DNA of 64,000 nucleotides from Solirubrobacteraceae bacterium (GCA_016463765.1 JAEMQS010000005.1:1-64000), one strand, 5' to 3'; counted from the first letter of the stretch, positions 28,677 to 37,194 are shown. Numbers and translations: made by a program. The notes: generated from the sequence alone by a model not told the origin.

Positions 28677-29203
28677 GCGTCATCCCTCCGGCGCAGGCGG
28701 CGCAGTTCCATCGCGGCCAGCAGCGCGCCTGGGACGGCGACGAGCAACAGCCAGCCCGCCGGTGACGCCGCGAAGCGCGTGACGTGGCCGAGCCTGGGCA
28801 CAACCCAGCGGACCCGGCCCACCGACCCGTCGGCCGGGACGGCCCACCGTTCGGACACCGGGTTGGCATCGCCGCGGGTGACGAATGAGACCTGTGCGCT
28901 GGCGGCGGAGACGCGCTGGGCGCGATGCACGATGGTGCGCCCGTCTCGGGGTGACGGGAACGCGATCACGTCGCCGGCGCGCGCTGTCGCCGGGTCGATG
29001 CGCTCGATGAGGACGAGATCGCCCGCGCGGAACGTGGGCGCCATGCTGTCGGACAGGACGGTGAACGCACCGCCGCCCTGGACGGCGAGCCAGGCGACGA
29101 CGGCCGCGAGCGTGATCGCTGCGCCGGCCGCGGCGCCGGCGAGCGCACGGCGCCCACCGCGCGGCGACCGAGGGAGACGGACCGGGAGCGTGACGGCGGC
29201 CAT
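28673..29203 (-). CDS. Signal peptidase I of ER/archaeal (SipW-like) type
   Basis: This 176-residue membrane peptidase has the catalytic Ser in VLSDSMAPTFRAGDLVLI (about residue 52), and the general base is His (TIVHRAQRV, about 93) and not the Lys of ordinary bacterial LepB. SFVTRGDANPVSERWAVP (about 107) gives the conserved GDAN region. This Ser/His set defines the S26B/SipW type. There are N- and C-terminal membrane segments (ALAGAAAGAAITLAAVVAWL and GWLLLVAVPGALLAAM). SipW in Bacillus processes TasA and TapA, and the two flanking genes encode proteins with similar processed ends. It overlaps both neighbours by 1-4 bases. Confidence 0.88.
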   Translation of the reverse strand: MAAVTLPVRLPRSPRGGRRALAGAAAGAAITLAAVVAWLAVQGGGAFTVLSDSMAPTFRAGDLVLIERIDPATARAGDVIAFPSPRDGRTIVHRAQRVSAASAQVSFVTRGDANPVSERWAVPADGSVGRVRWVVPRLGHVTRFAASPAGWLLLVAVPGALLAAMELRRLRRRDDA

Positions 29204-29715
29204 CAGCGCACGACCTCGCTGCGCAGGTCGAGCCGGGCGTCGGCCTCGAGGCCGGCGAGGTCGGCACCGGACCGTGACGTGGGCGAGACGACGACGTCAA
29301 GACGACGTTGCTCGAGCGGACGCAGGACGATGGACTCCCTGGGCCAGCCGGCACGGCTGCGCAGGAGCTGGGTTCCCAGGGGCGTCGTGCCGGCGCGGAT
29401 GCGGACGGACACGAGCCCGTCGAGCTCGTCGCCGACGGGGCTGACCCGAGCCCGGATCCGCAGGACGCGGGCGGTCTGGTTGACGATCGTCACCTCACCG
29501 GCGCGGTCGGAGCCGCCGGCGCGGAGGTCAGCGGTCCGCAGGACGGTGCCCGTCGGCCGCACCGCGACTTCGCCGGTGGACTGCGCGGTCACGTGCAGCG
29601 CGCCGGCGGGCGGCGCGGGCGCCGCGTCGACCCGGAGGGCGGGGAGCACGAGCAGCACGACCACCGCGCCGAGGACGGCGCCCACGAGCCACGGCGCGCG
29701 GTCGCGGACGGTCAC
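29203..29715 (-). CDS. Exported accessory protein of the SipW-like cluster
   Basis: This 170-residue protein has an N-terminal hydrophobic signal or anchor (WLVGAVLGAVVVLLVLPALRV) and a mature beta-rich domain without Cys. The mature part contains DRAGEVTIVNQTARVLRIR and VLRPLEQRRLDVVVSP, a pattern like immunoglobulin-type or TasA-like beta sandwiches that manage chain assembly. No family is recognised. Overlaps of 1-4 bases on both sides put it in one transcript with the peptidase and the two surface proteins; an assembly or anchoring role is inferred only from that. Confidence 0.72.
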   Translation of the reverse strand: MTVRDRAPWLVGAVLGAVVVLLVLPALRVDAAPAPPAGALHVTAQSTGEVAVRPTGTVLRTADLRAGGSDRAGEVTIVNQTARVLRIRARVSPVGDELDGLVSVRIRAGTTPLGTQLLRSRAGWPRESIVLRPLEQRRLDVVVSPTSRSGADLAGLEADARLDLRSEVVR

Positions 29716-30284
29716 GCCTCCTCCGTCTGCCAGGTGAAGCTGTGGGTCCCGGTGTTCTTGGCGGCAGCCGCCGGGTCGTCGACGATCTCGACCCGGACGC
29801 GGTAGGTGCGAGCGTTGTTCGTCGACCAGGTCGGGCTGTTGAGCCCGTTCGTCAGCGCGAGTCCGGCGCCGTACGACGCGGGGAACGCCGACAGCGTGCC
29901 GTTGTAGATCGTGCTGCCGGCGCTGAAGTCGCCGCAGGCCGGGTCGTCACCGGTGCCCTTGTTGATGTCCAGGGTCACGTAGGGGCCGAGCGTGCCGCTC
30001 AGGCTGCCGCGGTACATCTTCAGCGTGGCGCCCAGCGACCCGGTGTACGTCACCTTGATGCAGCGCTCGCTGGGCTCCTCGGGGATGACGTCGGTGAGGT
30101 TGTAGAGCGCTGTGCCGGTGTCGTTGTCGGCGACGGTCACCGTGCCGAGCGAAAAGGCGCTCGACGGGTTCTGCGTCGACGCGCTGAACGCACCGAAGAC
30201 CCCGTAGCCCGAGCAGGCGGCGAAGACCCCGGCGAGCATGATGCTCGTGAGCGCAGCGCGGGTGGGTCGTGCGGGCGCACGCAT
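29712..30284 (-). CDS. TasA/CalY-like secreted protein (candidate SipW substrate)
   Basis: This 190-residue protein is the first gene of the cluster. The signal peptide (about 1-32) ends in the GVFGAFSASTQNPSSAFSLG segment, which parallels the first mature residues of Bacillus TasA/camelysin (a short Gly/Ala-Phe-Ser/Thr patch and then N..S.F..G). The mature domain has ALYNLTDVIPEEPSERCIKV, a TasA-fold-like 'xxLxNxxPGE' position, and a second Cys at about 112 (DDPACGDF). Fibre formation is inferred from the similarity of layout. It is preceded by a 99-base gap that could hold the cluster promoter. Confidence 0.72.
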   Translation of the reverse strand: MRAPARPTRAALTSIMLAGVFAACSGYGVFGAFSASTQNPSSAFSLGTVTVADNDTGTALYNLTDVIPEEPSERCIKVTYTGSLGATLKMYRGSLSGTLGPYVTLDINKGTGDDPACGDFSAGSTIYNGTLSAFPASYGAGLALTNGLNSPTWSTNNARTYRVRVEIVDDPAAAAKNTGTHSFTWQTEEA

Positions 30285-30383
30285 GCGGCTGCATCGGCGA
30301 CATGGCGTCCCACCGCCGGGTCCGGGCGGTCAGGGTGGACGATGAGCCGAGAACTCTGGCGCGTTGCCGCTCGTGGGGCTCCC

Positions 30384-31445
30384 TCAGCGCAGGATGTGGT
30401 GTGGGCCCACGTCCGCCGGTGTGGGCGCGCCCAGCAGCGTGAGTGCGAGGCGGACTTCCTCGCGCAGGAGCTCGAGCACGTTCCCGGCGCCGTCGGTGCC
30501 GTCGACGGTCAGCCCCCACAGCATGGGACGGCCGACGAGCACGGCCTGCGCTCCCAGAGCGAGCGCGACGAGGACATCAGTGCCGCGCCGGACCCCGCCG
30601 TCCATGAGCACGAGCGCCTCTTCGCCGATCTCCGCCGCGACGGCGGGGAGAAGGTCGATCGTGGCCGGGACACCGTCGAGCTGGCGACCGCCGTGGTTGG
30701 AGACGATGACGCCGGCGGCACCGTGATCGACCGCGCGCCGGGCGTCGTCTGCGGCGTGGACGCCCTTGAGGATGACGGGCACCGGACTCTCGTCGACGAG
30801 TTGCTCGAGGTCGCGCCAGGTCAGCGTGGGGTCGACCAGCTCAAAGAACTCCGCGGGCGTGGGGCAGCGGGGCGCGCCGACGGCCGCGCGGATCGCAGGC
30901 ATGTCGACGTCGGCCGGCACGGCGAACCCGGTGCGCAGATCCCGCTCGCGTCGCCCGGCTCTGGGCGCGTCGACGGTCAGGACGATCGCCTCGAACCCGC
31001 TTGCGACCGCCTCGTCGAGCAGCGCCCGGCTCACCCCTCGGTCCTTCAGGACGTAGAGCTGGAACCACCGGCGCCCGTCGGGGACCGCGGCCGCGACCTC
31101 CGACGGCCGCGTGGTGGCCAGCGAGGAGAGGCAGAAGACGGTGCCGGCTCGCGATGCCGCGCGTGCCATGCCCGGCTCGGCGTCGGCGTGCGCCATGCCG
31201 TGGAGCGCGGTCGGGGCGACGAGCACCGGCAGCGCCACGTCGTCGCCCAGGATCGTCGTGCTCGTCTGCACGTCTCCGACGTCGACCAGGACGCGGGGAA
31301 GGAGACGCTGCCGGGCGAACGCAGCGACGTTCTCACAGAGCGTGCGCTCGTCGGCGGCGCCGCCCGCGTAGTAGCCGAGCAGGCCGGCCTCGAGCCGTTC
31401 GGCGGCGAGGCGCTCGTAGTCGGCGACGTTCACCGGAGTGCTCAT
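30384..31445 (-). CDS. FMN-dependent alpha-hydroxy acid oxidase/dehydrogenase
   Basis: This 353-residue TIM-barrel flavoenzyme oxidises 2-hydroxy acids (glycolate, lactate or similar). The substrate Tyr is in LGYYAGGAADERT (about residue 24), PVLVAPTALHGMAH binds FMN, LKGVHAADDAR has the FMN Lys, VIVSNHGGRQLDG (about 250) has the catalytic His and Arg, and LMDGGVRRGTDVLVALALGA binds the FMN phosphate. No membrane segment is present. The substrate cannot be set from sequence. It is coupled (ATGA) to the upstream methyltransferase gene. Confidence 0.9.
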   Translation of the reverse strand: MSTPVNVADYERLAAERLEAGLLGYYAGGAADERTLCENVAAFARQRLLPRVLVDVGDVQTSTTILGDDVALPVLVAPTALHGMAHADAEPGMARAASRAGTVFCLSSLATTRPSEVAAAVPDGRRWFQLYVLKDRGVSRALLDEAVASGFEAIVLTVDAPRAGRRERDLRTGFAVPADVDMPAIRAAVGAPRCPTPAEFFELVDPTLTWRDLEQLVDESPVPVILKGVHAADDARRAVDHGAAGVIVSNHGGRQLDGVPATIDLLPAVAAEIGEEALVLMDGGVRRGTDVLVALALGAQAVLVGRPMLWGLTVDGTDGAGNVLELLREEVRLALTLLGAPTPADVGPHHILR

Positions 31446-32062
31446 GCCGGCGAGTCTGCCGGAACCGGCCGCACGGCGATCCAGCTCTTCACCAGCCCGC
31501 CGAGGCGTTCGGCGACGATCTCTCCGTCGAACAGCGCCGCCAGCTCATCGCGGCGCAGCAGGGAGATGTCCTCCCAATCCCCGGCTGCGCCGAGGCGCCA
31601 GTACGGGCGACGCAGGCCGGCGGGCAGCCAGTGCGCGGCGGGCAGCAGCGCGTGGGGCTCGACCGGGAACGAGAACGCCGGGGTCTGGACGTAGAACCCG
31701 CGCGCGACCCGCTGAACCTCGGCGGCGAACGCGGCGCGGCGAGCGGGATCAAGGTGCTCGATCACCGAGGACGAGTAGGCGAGGTCGAACGCGTCGTCGT
31801 CGAACGGCAGCCGCTCGGTCGCGTCCGCGCGCACGAAGGGTCCGGGGTAGCCCGGGCGATCGACCACATCCACGCCGGTGATGTCCAGCCCGGGTTCCAG
31901 AGCCCGCAGTCCCAGCGTCCCGCAGCCGATATCGACGATCCGCGTGGTCGCGGTCACGCCGGTGGCCGTGAAGAACCGCTCGTGGCGCCGGGCGCGGGCC
32001 CGGGTGGCCACGGGGTCGGCGATCCGGGCCAGCGGACCGCGTGCTGTGCCGTAGACGTTCAC
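31442..32062 (-). CDS. Class I SAM-dependent methyltransferase
   Basis: This 206-residue protein from a GTG start at 32062 has motif I as RIVDIGCGTLGLRALEPG (about residue 40), motif II as ITGVDVVDRPG, and LPFDDDAFDLAYSSSVIEHL (about 92), a layout seen in small-molecule and lipid methyltransferases (Methyltransf_11 type). The acceptor is unknown. It is the first gene of a two-gene run with the FMN oxidase. Its start codon overlaps an inverted repeat at 32057-32073 shared with the divergent ispG promoter region. Confidence 0.8.
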   Translation of the reverse strand: MNVYGTARGPLARIADPVATRARARRHERFFTATGVTATTRIVDIGCGTLGLRALEPGLDITGVDVVDRPGYPGPFVRADATERLPFDDDAFDLAYSSSVIEHLDPARRAAFAAEVQRVARGFYVQTPAFSFPVEPHALLPAAHWLPAGLRRPYWRLGAAGDWEDISLLRRDELAALFDGEIVAERLGGLVKSWIAVRPVPADSPA

Positions 32063-32073
32063 GTCCCGTGAAC
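32057..32073. promoter_or_regulatory. Inverted repeat between methyltransferase gene and ispG
   Basis: GTTCACG and CGTGAAC are perfect 7-base arms around TCC. The palindrome covers the methyltransferase GTG start and lies 21 bases before the ispG -10 candidate, so a regulator could act on both. This is only a candidate operator. Confidence 0.35.
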
Positions 32074-32093
32074 CCGCGGGAGCAGGGGGTTCG

Positions 32094-32099
32094 TAGACT
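32094..32099 (+). promoter_or_regulatory. Candidate -10 element of ispG
   Basis: TAGACT lies 8 bases before the ATG at 32108, no Shine-Dalgarno sequence follows, and the spacing is as in other candidate leaderless genes here. This also favours the ATG over a GTG at 32102. Confidence 0.5.
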
Positions 32100-32107
32100 C
32101 TGTGCAC

Positions 32108-33361
32108 ATGGCCAGCACGCGACAGATCATGGTAGGCGGCGTTCCGATCGGTGGCGGCGCGCCTGTCGCCGTGCAGACGATGACCAAGACGGAGACCGCG
32201 AACCTCCAGGCGACGATGGCGCAGATCCATCGCGTGGCGGAGGCGGGCGCGGACATCGTCCGTGTCGCGGTGCCCCGCGAACAGGACGCCGAGGCGCTGA
32301 AGACGATCGTCGCGGAGTCGCCGATCCCGATCATCGCCGACATCCACTTCAACCACACGCTGGCGATCAAGGCGATCGAGGCGGGCGCGCACTGCGTGCG
32401 GCTGAACCCGGGCAACATCGGTGGGCCCGAGAAGGTCGCCGAGGTCGTCGCGGCCGCGAACAAGGCCGGCACGCCGATGCGGATCGGGGTCAACAGCGGC
32501 TCGCTGCCCAAGCACCTGCGCGACCTGGAGTTCGAGAACCCCGTGGAGGCGCTCGTCACCGCCGCGGTCGAGTTCGTCGAGCTCATGGAGCGCCTGGACT
32601 TCACGAACTTCAAGGTGTCGATGAAGTCCACGAGCGTGCCGAACACGATCGCGTCGAACCGCCTGCTGTCCGAGCGCATCCCGTACCCGCTGCACCTCGG
32701 CATCACCGAGGCCGGGACGAAGTGGTCGGGCTCGCTGAAGTCCGCGGTCGGCCTGGGCACGCTGCTGGCCGACGGCGTCGGCGACACGATTCGCATCAGC
32801 CTCTCGACCTTCCACGCCGAGGAGGAGGTCAAGGTCGGCTGGGAGATCCTCAAGGCCCTGAAGCTGCGCGAGCGCGGGCCCGTGCTCATCGCGTGCCCGA
32901 CGTGCGGGCGGCTGCAGTTCGACATGGACTCCGTCGTCATGGAGGTCGAGCGGCGGCTGGAGGCCTACGAGGACCCGATCGAGGTCTCCATCCTCGGCTG
33001 CGCGGTCAACGGCATCGGCGAGGCGCGCCACGCCGACTTCGGCATCACCGGCGCGAAGGACGCCGGGATGATCTTCTCCAAGGGCGAGCCCCTGAAGAAG
33101 GTCCCAACGGACCGGCTCGTCGACGAGCTGTTCGCCGAGATCGACCGGTACTACGCGTCGGGCAAGCAGGTCGTCCGCGACGAGGCCGCGGCCGCTGAGG
33201 CCGTGAAGTGGCTCGCCGAGAACGAGGACACGAGCGCGATGACGCCCGAGCGCCTCGCCGCCATGGAGGCCGCCGCGAACGAGGCTGCCGGCGGGGGAGA
33301 CGCACTGCTGGTCGACGAGGCGGCGTCGCCGACGGACGGCCGCCGTTTCACACGTACGTAG
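32108..33361 (+). CDS. ispG: 4-hydroxy-3-methylbut-2-enyl diphosphate synthase (IspG)
   Basis: This 417-residue 4Fe-4S enzyme of the MEP pathway converts MEcPP to HMBPP. N-terminal VAVQTMTKTETANLQATM and DIHFNHTLAIKAIEAGAHCVRLNPGNIG form the TIM-barrel site; the cluster ligands are in LIACPTCGRLQFD (two Cys, about residue 260) and ILGCAVNGIGEARHAD (third Cys, about 300). The C-terminus has a Glu/Ala-rich extension beyond the cluster domain (about 360-417). It belongs with dxr and the protease gene but is split from them by the opposite-strand block. Confidence 0.96.
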   Translation: MASTRQIMVGGVPIGGGAPVAVQTMTKTETANLQATMAQIHRVAEAGADIVRVAVPREQDAEALKTIVAESPIPIIADIHFNHTLAIKAIEAGAHCVRLNPGNIGGPEKVAEVVAAANKAGTPMRIGVNSGSLPKHLRDLEFENPVEALVTAAVEFVELMERLDFTNFKVSMKSTSVPNTIASNRLLSERIPYPLHLGITEAGTKWSGSLKSAVGLGTLLADGVGDTIRISLSTFHAEEEVKVGWEILKALKLRERGPVLIACPTCGRLQFDMDSVVMEVERRLEAYEDPIEVSILGCAVNGIGEARHADFGITGAKDAGMIFSKGEPLKKVPTDRLVDELFAEIDRYYASGKQVVRDEAAAAEAVKWLAENEDTSAMTPERLAAMEAAANEAAGGGDALLVDEAASPTDGRRFTRT

Positions 33362-33364
33362 GGC

Positions 33365-33394
33365 GGAAGAGCGAGCGCAGCGAGTTCTTCCAAT
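33365..33394. repeat. Dispersed palindromic element, copy 1 (between convergent genes)
   Basis: The sequence starts GGAAGA and ends with TCTTCC plus AAT; between the arms is a GCGAGCGC-AGCGAG core. A near-identical copy in the opposite orientation is at 43805-43835. Both lie between convergent gene ends, so a two-way terminator role is plausible. It has no T tract. Confidence 0.6.
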
Positions 33395-33406
33395 GGAATC
33401 AAGCGC

Positions 33407-33697
33407 CTAGCGCGCAGATTCCACGAGCTCGGCTTCGACCCGGACCAGGCGGGCGGCGACGCCGGCGCCGCGGAGGGCCGCCCGCGCGACCGGGACGATC
33501 GCCGCGACCGCGGCGTGCGGGTCGAGCGCCTCGAGCGCCAGGACGACGTCGAGGTGCCCGCGGTCGCCCCACCAGCCGACGACAGGGCCGAACGCGGGCG
33601 CTTGTTCCTGCAGGACGTCGAGGACGGCGCTCGCCGGGAGGGGGCGAGGCGGCACGCCATCGAAGCCGAGGATGATCCGGTGTTCTTCCAGCTTCAC
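33407..33697 (-). CDS. Small protein of unknown function, partner of HicA-like gene
   Basis: This 96-residue protein from GTG at 33697 begins KLEEHRIILGFDGVPPRPLP, with GPVVGWWGDRGHLDVVLALE near the middle and an Ala/Val-rich helix at the end. It contains no membrane segment or Cys. It overlaps the HicA-like gene by GTGA. It does not look like the usual HicB antitoxin, so the pair is not assigned as a toxin-antitoxin. The function is unknown. Confidence 0.6.
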   Translation of the reverse strand: MKLEEHRIILGFDGVPPRPLPASAVLDVLQEQAPAFGPVVGWWGDRGHLDVVLALEALDPHAAVAAIVPVARAALRGAGVAARLVRVEAELVESAR

Positions 33698-33903
33698 GTG
33701 TCGGGCTGTCCGTAGCGGCACACCAACGCCTTGACGTTGCCGGCCGTCCTGCGATGCGCCGACGCCACGCCGGTCAGCACCAGGTTGCCTCCGTGCGGTG
33801 AACGCAGCAGCAGATGCCCGTTGCCGGACATCTCCATGTGCCACCCGGATTCGCGCGCCTCTTCGGCCGCGCTCCAGAGTTCGCGCTTGCTGTCGTCCGT
33901 CAT
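33694..33903 (-). CDS. HicA-like small protein
   Basis: This 69-residue protein runs from ATG at 33903; an upstream ATG would add 36 residues with no similarity. It contains ARESGWHMEMSGNGHLLLRS and later VASAHRRTAGNVKALVCR. The G-x-H core, the 'PxGG' and the final basic helix recall the small double-stranded-RNA-binding fold of HicA, but the catalytic His is only inferred. It is followed by a 96-residue gene. Confidence 0.5.
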   Translation of the reverse strand: MTDDSKRELWSAAEEARESGWHMEMSGNGHLLLRSPHGGNLVLTGVASAHRRTAGNVKALVCRYGQPDT

Positions 33904-34052
33904 TGGGAGAAGGTCATACCGCTCCGGGAGGACTGACCGCACGCTCAGGGCGAAGTTCGGGAGCTTCCGTGCCGACTCGGGGTCGAAACCTGTGCAGAAG
34001 CTCCATCGCAACCTGAAAAGAAGTGCGTCGCGATGTCCCGTAATGGCGCGCC

Positions 34053-34083
34053 GGCGCCCCCGGCCGACTGGACCGAGGGCGCC
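34053..34083 (-). terminator. Hairpin downstream of sodA
   Basis: GGCGCCCCCGG and CCGAGGGCGCC pair over 11 bases with one mismatch around a 9-base loop, 12 bases past the sodA stop. There is no T tract, which is usual for high-GC intrinsic terminators. Confidence 0.45.
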
Positions 34084-34094
34084 CGCGCGACGGG

Positions 34095-34700
<606 letters not shown>

Positions 34701-34739
34701 GGACAATCCTCCGGAGGGACGGTGGTTTCTGGATGCGGG

Positions 34740-34755
34740 GCGCACTCTAGTGCGC
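34740..34755. promoter_or_regulatory. Palindrome over the sodA promoter
   Basis: GCGCACT and AGTGCGC are 7-base arms separated by CT. On the reverse strand the centre reads TAGAGT, a possible sodA -10 element 40-50 bases before the start codon. A repressor or redox regulator site is plausible. Confidence 0.35.
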
Positions 34756-34769
34756 GCCCGCGCACAGAA

Positions 34770-35801
34770 TCAGCGCGCGACGGAGGCCACGGGGCGGCGG
34801 CGCGCGCCGGCACGCTCGCGCTTGTCCACGTATAGCCGCGTGTCGACCTCGCGCAGCGTCTCCACGAGGTCCGCGCCGGGCGCGAGGGCGAGGTAGCCGC
34901 ACGACGACCCGATCGCGTACCCGGGGCCCTGTTCGGCCAGGCTGCCCCGGGCGTGCTCGACCAGGACGTCGAGAGCGACCGGACCAGGCCGGTTGATCAC
35001 CACGCAGAACTCGTCGCCTCCCAGCCGGTAGGCCGTGCCTGCCGTGCCCACCGCCGCCTGCAGGCGTCGCCCGAGGCGGATGAGCAGGTCGTCGCCCTCC
35101 GGGTGCCCGAAAGCGTCGTTGAACGCCTTGAAGCCATCGAGGTCGAAGAGCGCGATGCCCGCCCCGGCCGGAGGCGCGGTCAGGAGGTCCGCGAGGTCAT
35201 CCATCAGGCGGCGGCGGTTGCCGAGCAGGGTCAGTGGGTCGGTCACCGCGTCGTCGTGATGGCGCCGGACGGCGGTCTCCAGCTGGTGCTTCAGTGCGGC
35301 GACGACGCCGGCGACCCCGACGAACGACCCCATGAGCATCACCCAGAGGGTCACGGGCTTGACGGTGGTCGGGCCGACCGCGATGGCGACCGCCAATACG
35401 ATGCCGGCCTCGACGCCGAGGATGACCGCGTGGCGGGTCGGCAGGAAGAACGCCGCGAAGACGAGCGTCCACATGAGGAAGATCTCCGCGCCGCTCGGCA
35501 TGGTGCCCGCGTTGTACATCGCCATGCCGACCAGCAGATTGGTGATGAGTTGCACGGCGAGCCACAGCCAGTCCGGCCACCGCTCGGCGGTGTACCGGGC
35601 GAGGATCGCGGTCGCAAGGGAGATCGTCGGGATGAAGAAGATCGTCGAGACGCCGCCGATGTGGGGCGGCCGCGCGTTCTCGGCGGGGAAGAACGCCGCG
35701 AAGAAGCCGACGGCGGCGGCCGCGAAGAACATGGTGCTGAGGGCGCGGGCCCGCAGGCGGGGGCTGCTGAGCGGTGACGCGCAGGTCGGGGTGGCACCCA
35801 T
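34770..35801 (-). CDS. Membrane diguanylate cyclase (GGDEF)
   Basis: This 343-residue protein has about six N-terminal membrane segments (residues 20-165) and a GGDEF domain (about 180-330). The domain has DPLTLLGNRRRLMDDL, the metal Asp in ALFDLDGFKAFNDAFGHPEG, and an intact YRLGGDEFCVV active site. No RxxD inhibitory site is seen five residues before GGDEF, so product inhibition may be absent. By family it makes c-di-GMP from GTP; the membrane part would sense an unknown signal. The gene probably starts at the ATG at 35801; the frame is open much further upstream, but in the region of another gene. Confidence 0.9.
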   Translation of the reverse strand: MGATPTCASPLSSPRLRARALSTMFFAAAAVGFFAAFFPAENARPPHIGGVSTIFFIPTISLATAILARYTAERWPDWLWLAVQLITNLLVGMAMYNAGTMPSGAEIFLMWTLVFAAFFLPTRHAVILGVEAGIVLAVAIAVGPTTVKPVTLWVMLMGSFVGVAGVVAALKHQLETAVRRHHDDAVTDPLTLLGNRRRLMDDLADLLTAPPAGAGIALFDLDGFKAFNDAFGHPEGDDLLIRLGRRLQAAVGTAGTAYRLGGDEFCVVINRPGPVALDVLVEHARGSLAEQGPGYAIGSSCGYLALAPGADLVETLREVDTRLYVDKRERAGARRRPVASVAR

Positions 35802-35892
35802 GCGGGGACATGTCGACGTGTCAGATGGCGCGCTTGAGGTGGTCGGACCACAGTCGGCGGAGATCTGGTGTGTCGAGACGCCGTGCGCTACG

Positions 35893-37161
35893 GTGGCTCG
35901 CGCTTTGCAGAGATGGGTTTCAGTACTGACAGGTACCGTCGTCGCTGTCGCATCGGCCTGGCTGGCGTCACCGGCGACCGCCGCGGTCACTGTGGGGGCG
36001 GCGCTGCCCGCAGCCCCGACGGGGCCGCCCATCAGCTGTCCGTATGGCGAGTGCGTTCCTCTGGCGGAGTTCGGTGAGGTCGTGCCCGTCGACGGCGTGG
36101 TCACGTCATGGCAGACCTCGACGAGTGCGTCGAACGCCGCCTCGCTCGTGCGCGTTCGTGCCGGCGAGGTGGCCGAGTCGGCGCGCCGCACCGACGGCCA
36201 CAGTGGCGTGGGCGCGGGGTCGGAGGTCATTCCGGTGTCCCTGCGCGTGCGCGCTGGTGATCGGCTGACCGTGGGCTTCTCCGGGACGTTCACGGGCACG
36301 ACCGCCTCACCCGCCGGTGCCCCCGCGCTTGTCTGGCGGACCGCGGACGGCGGCGAGGAGGTGCAGGCCGATGCCCGCGTGGCGATGGTGGCGGTCATCG
36401 AGCCTGACGCCGACGGTGACGGCAAGGGCGACGAGACGCAGGACGAGTGCCCCAGCGGGGGAACGGGTCCGTGCCCGACGTTCAGCGTCGTGGCCGACGA
36501 CGTCGGCCCGCTGATGCCCGGGGACGGCGTGACCCGCACGTTCCGTGTGACCAACACCGGCCCGGGGCTCATCCCGGAATCGGGGTGGGTGGCCGTGCGC
36601 GGGCCGCAGGGAGCGACCGCCACCGCCGACGGCCGGGCGTGCCCACGGAGGGGGAGCGGGGGTTCGCTGCTGATCCTGTGCGATGTGGGGCGCGTCGGTG
36701 TCGGGCGCACGATGACGGTCGTCGTCTCGGCCTCCGGGCTGCGTGCCCCGGCCGCAATGGCGCTGTCGGTCGGGTATCGCGCGCCGATGACCACGCTCTG
36801 GCCGGGCCCCGTTGCCCAGAGCTACCCGCTGGCGGTTCCGACGCTGGCCAGTCTCCGGCCGACGGTGCGCGTGGCGCGCCGGTTGGAGCGCGGACGACTG
36901 TCGACGCGCATCAGCTGCCCAGTTGCGGGCACTCAGGACTGCCGCGTCGGCGTGCTGGCGCGGCTGGCCACCGGCACGCCCCTCGCCCGCACGACGCGTC
37001 GCATCCAGCGGGGCAAGACCGTCAGCGTTCGGCTGCGGATGCCCGCGTCGCTCCGCGCGAAGCTGCGCCGCAAGGCGCCCCGCGTGGGGGTCACGGTCAC
37101 CCGGACCGACCTGCGCGATGTGAACTTGCGGGTCGCGAGCTTCGCACGCGTCACTCGCTGA
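35893..37161 (+). CDS. Secreted protein with Ca-binding-like and DUF11-like domains
   Basis: About 422 residues from a GTG (start uncertain). A signal peptide ends near WLASPATAA (about residue 30). A beta domain (about 40-165) is followed by DADGDGKGDETQDECPSG (about 178), a thrombospondin-type-3-like calcium loop. Next is a CARDB/DUF11-like domain with RTFRVTNTGPGLIPESGWV (about 215) and a C-terminal basic beta module (about 325-422) with RRIQRGKTVSVRLRMPAS, similar to the end of the propeller protein at 1009-3375. The role is unknown; it is probably cell-surface. Confidence 0.72.
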   Translation: MARALQRWVSVLTGTVVAVASAWLASPATAAVTVGAALPAAPTGPPISCPYGECVPLAEFGEVVPVDGVVTSWQTSTSASNAASLVRVRAGEVAESARRTDGHSGVGAGSEVIPVSLRVRAGDRLTVGFSGTFTGTTASPAGAPALVWRTADGGEEVQADARVAMVAVIEPDADGDGKGDETQDECPSGGTGPCPTFSVVADDVGPLMPGDGVTRTFRVTNTGPGLIPESGWVAVRGPQGATATADGRACPRRGSGGSLLILCDVGRVGVGRTMTVVVSASGLRAPAAMALSVGYRAPMTTLWPGPVAQSYPLAVPTLASLRPTVRVARRLERGRLSTRISCPVAGTQDCRVGVLARLATGTPLARTTRRIQRGKTVSVRLRMPASLRAKLRRKAPRVGVTVTRTDLRDVNLRVASFARVTR

Positions 37162-37194
37162 GGCTCGAACCCGACCGCCGACGACCGGGCCGAC

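Noticed and set aside
33904-34011. Longer start for the HicA-like gene at 34011
   Set aside because: The upstream 36 residues show no similarity to the small-protein fold, and the ATG at 33903 gives a usual length.
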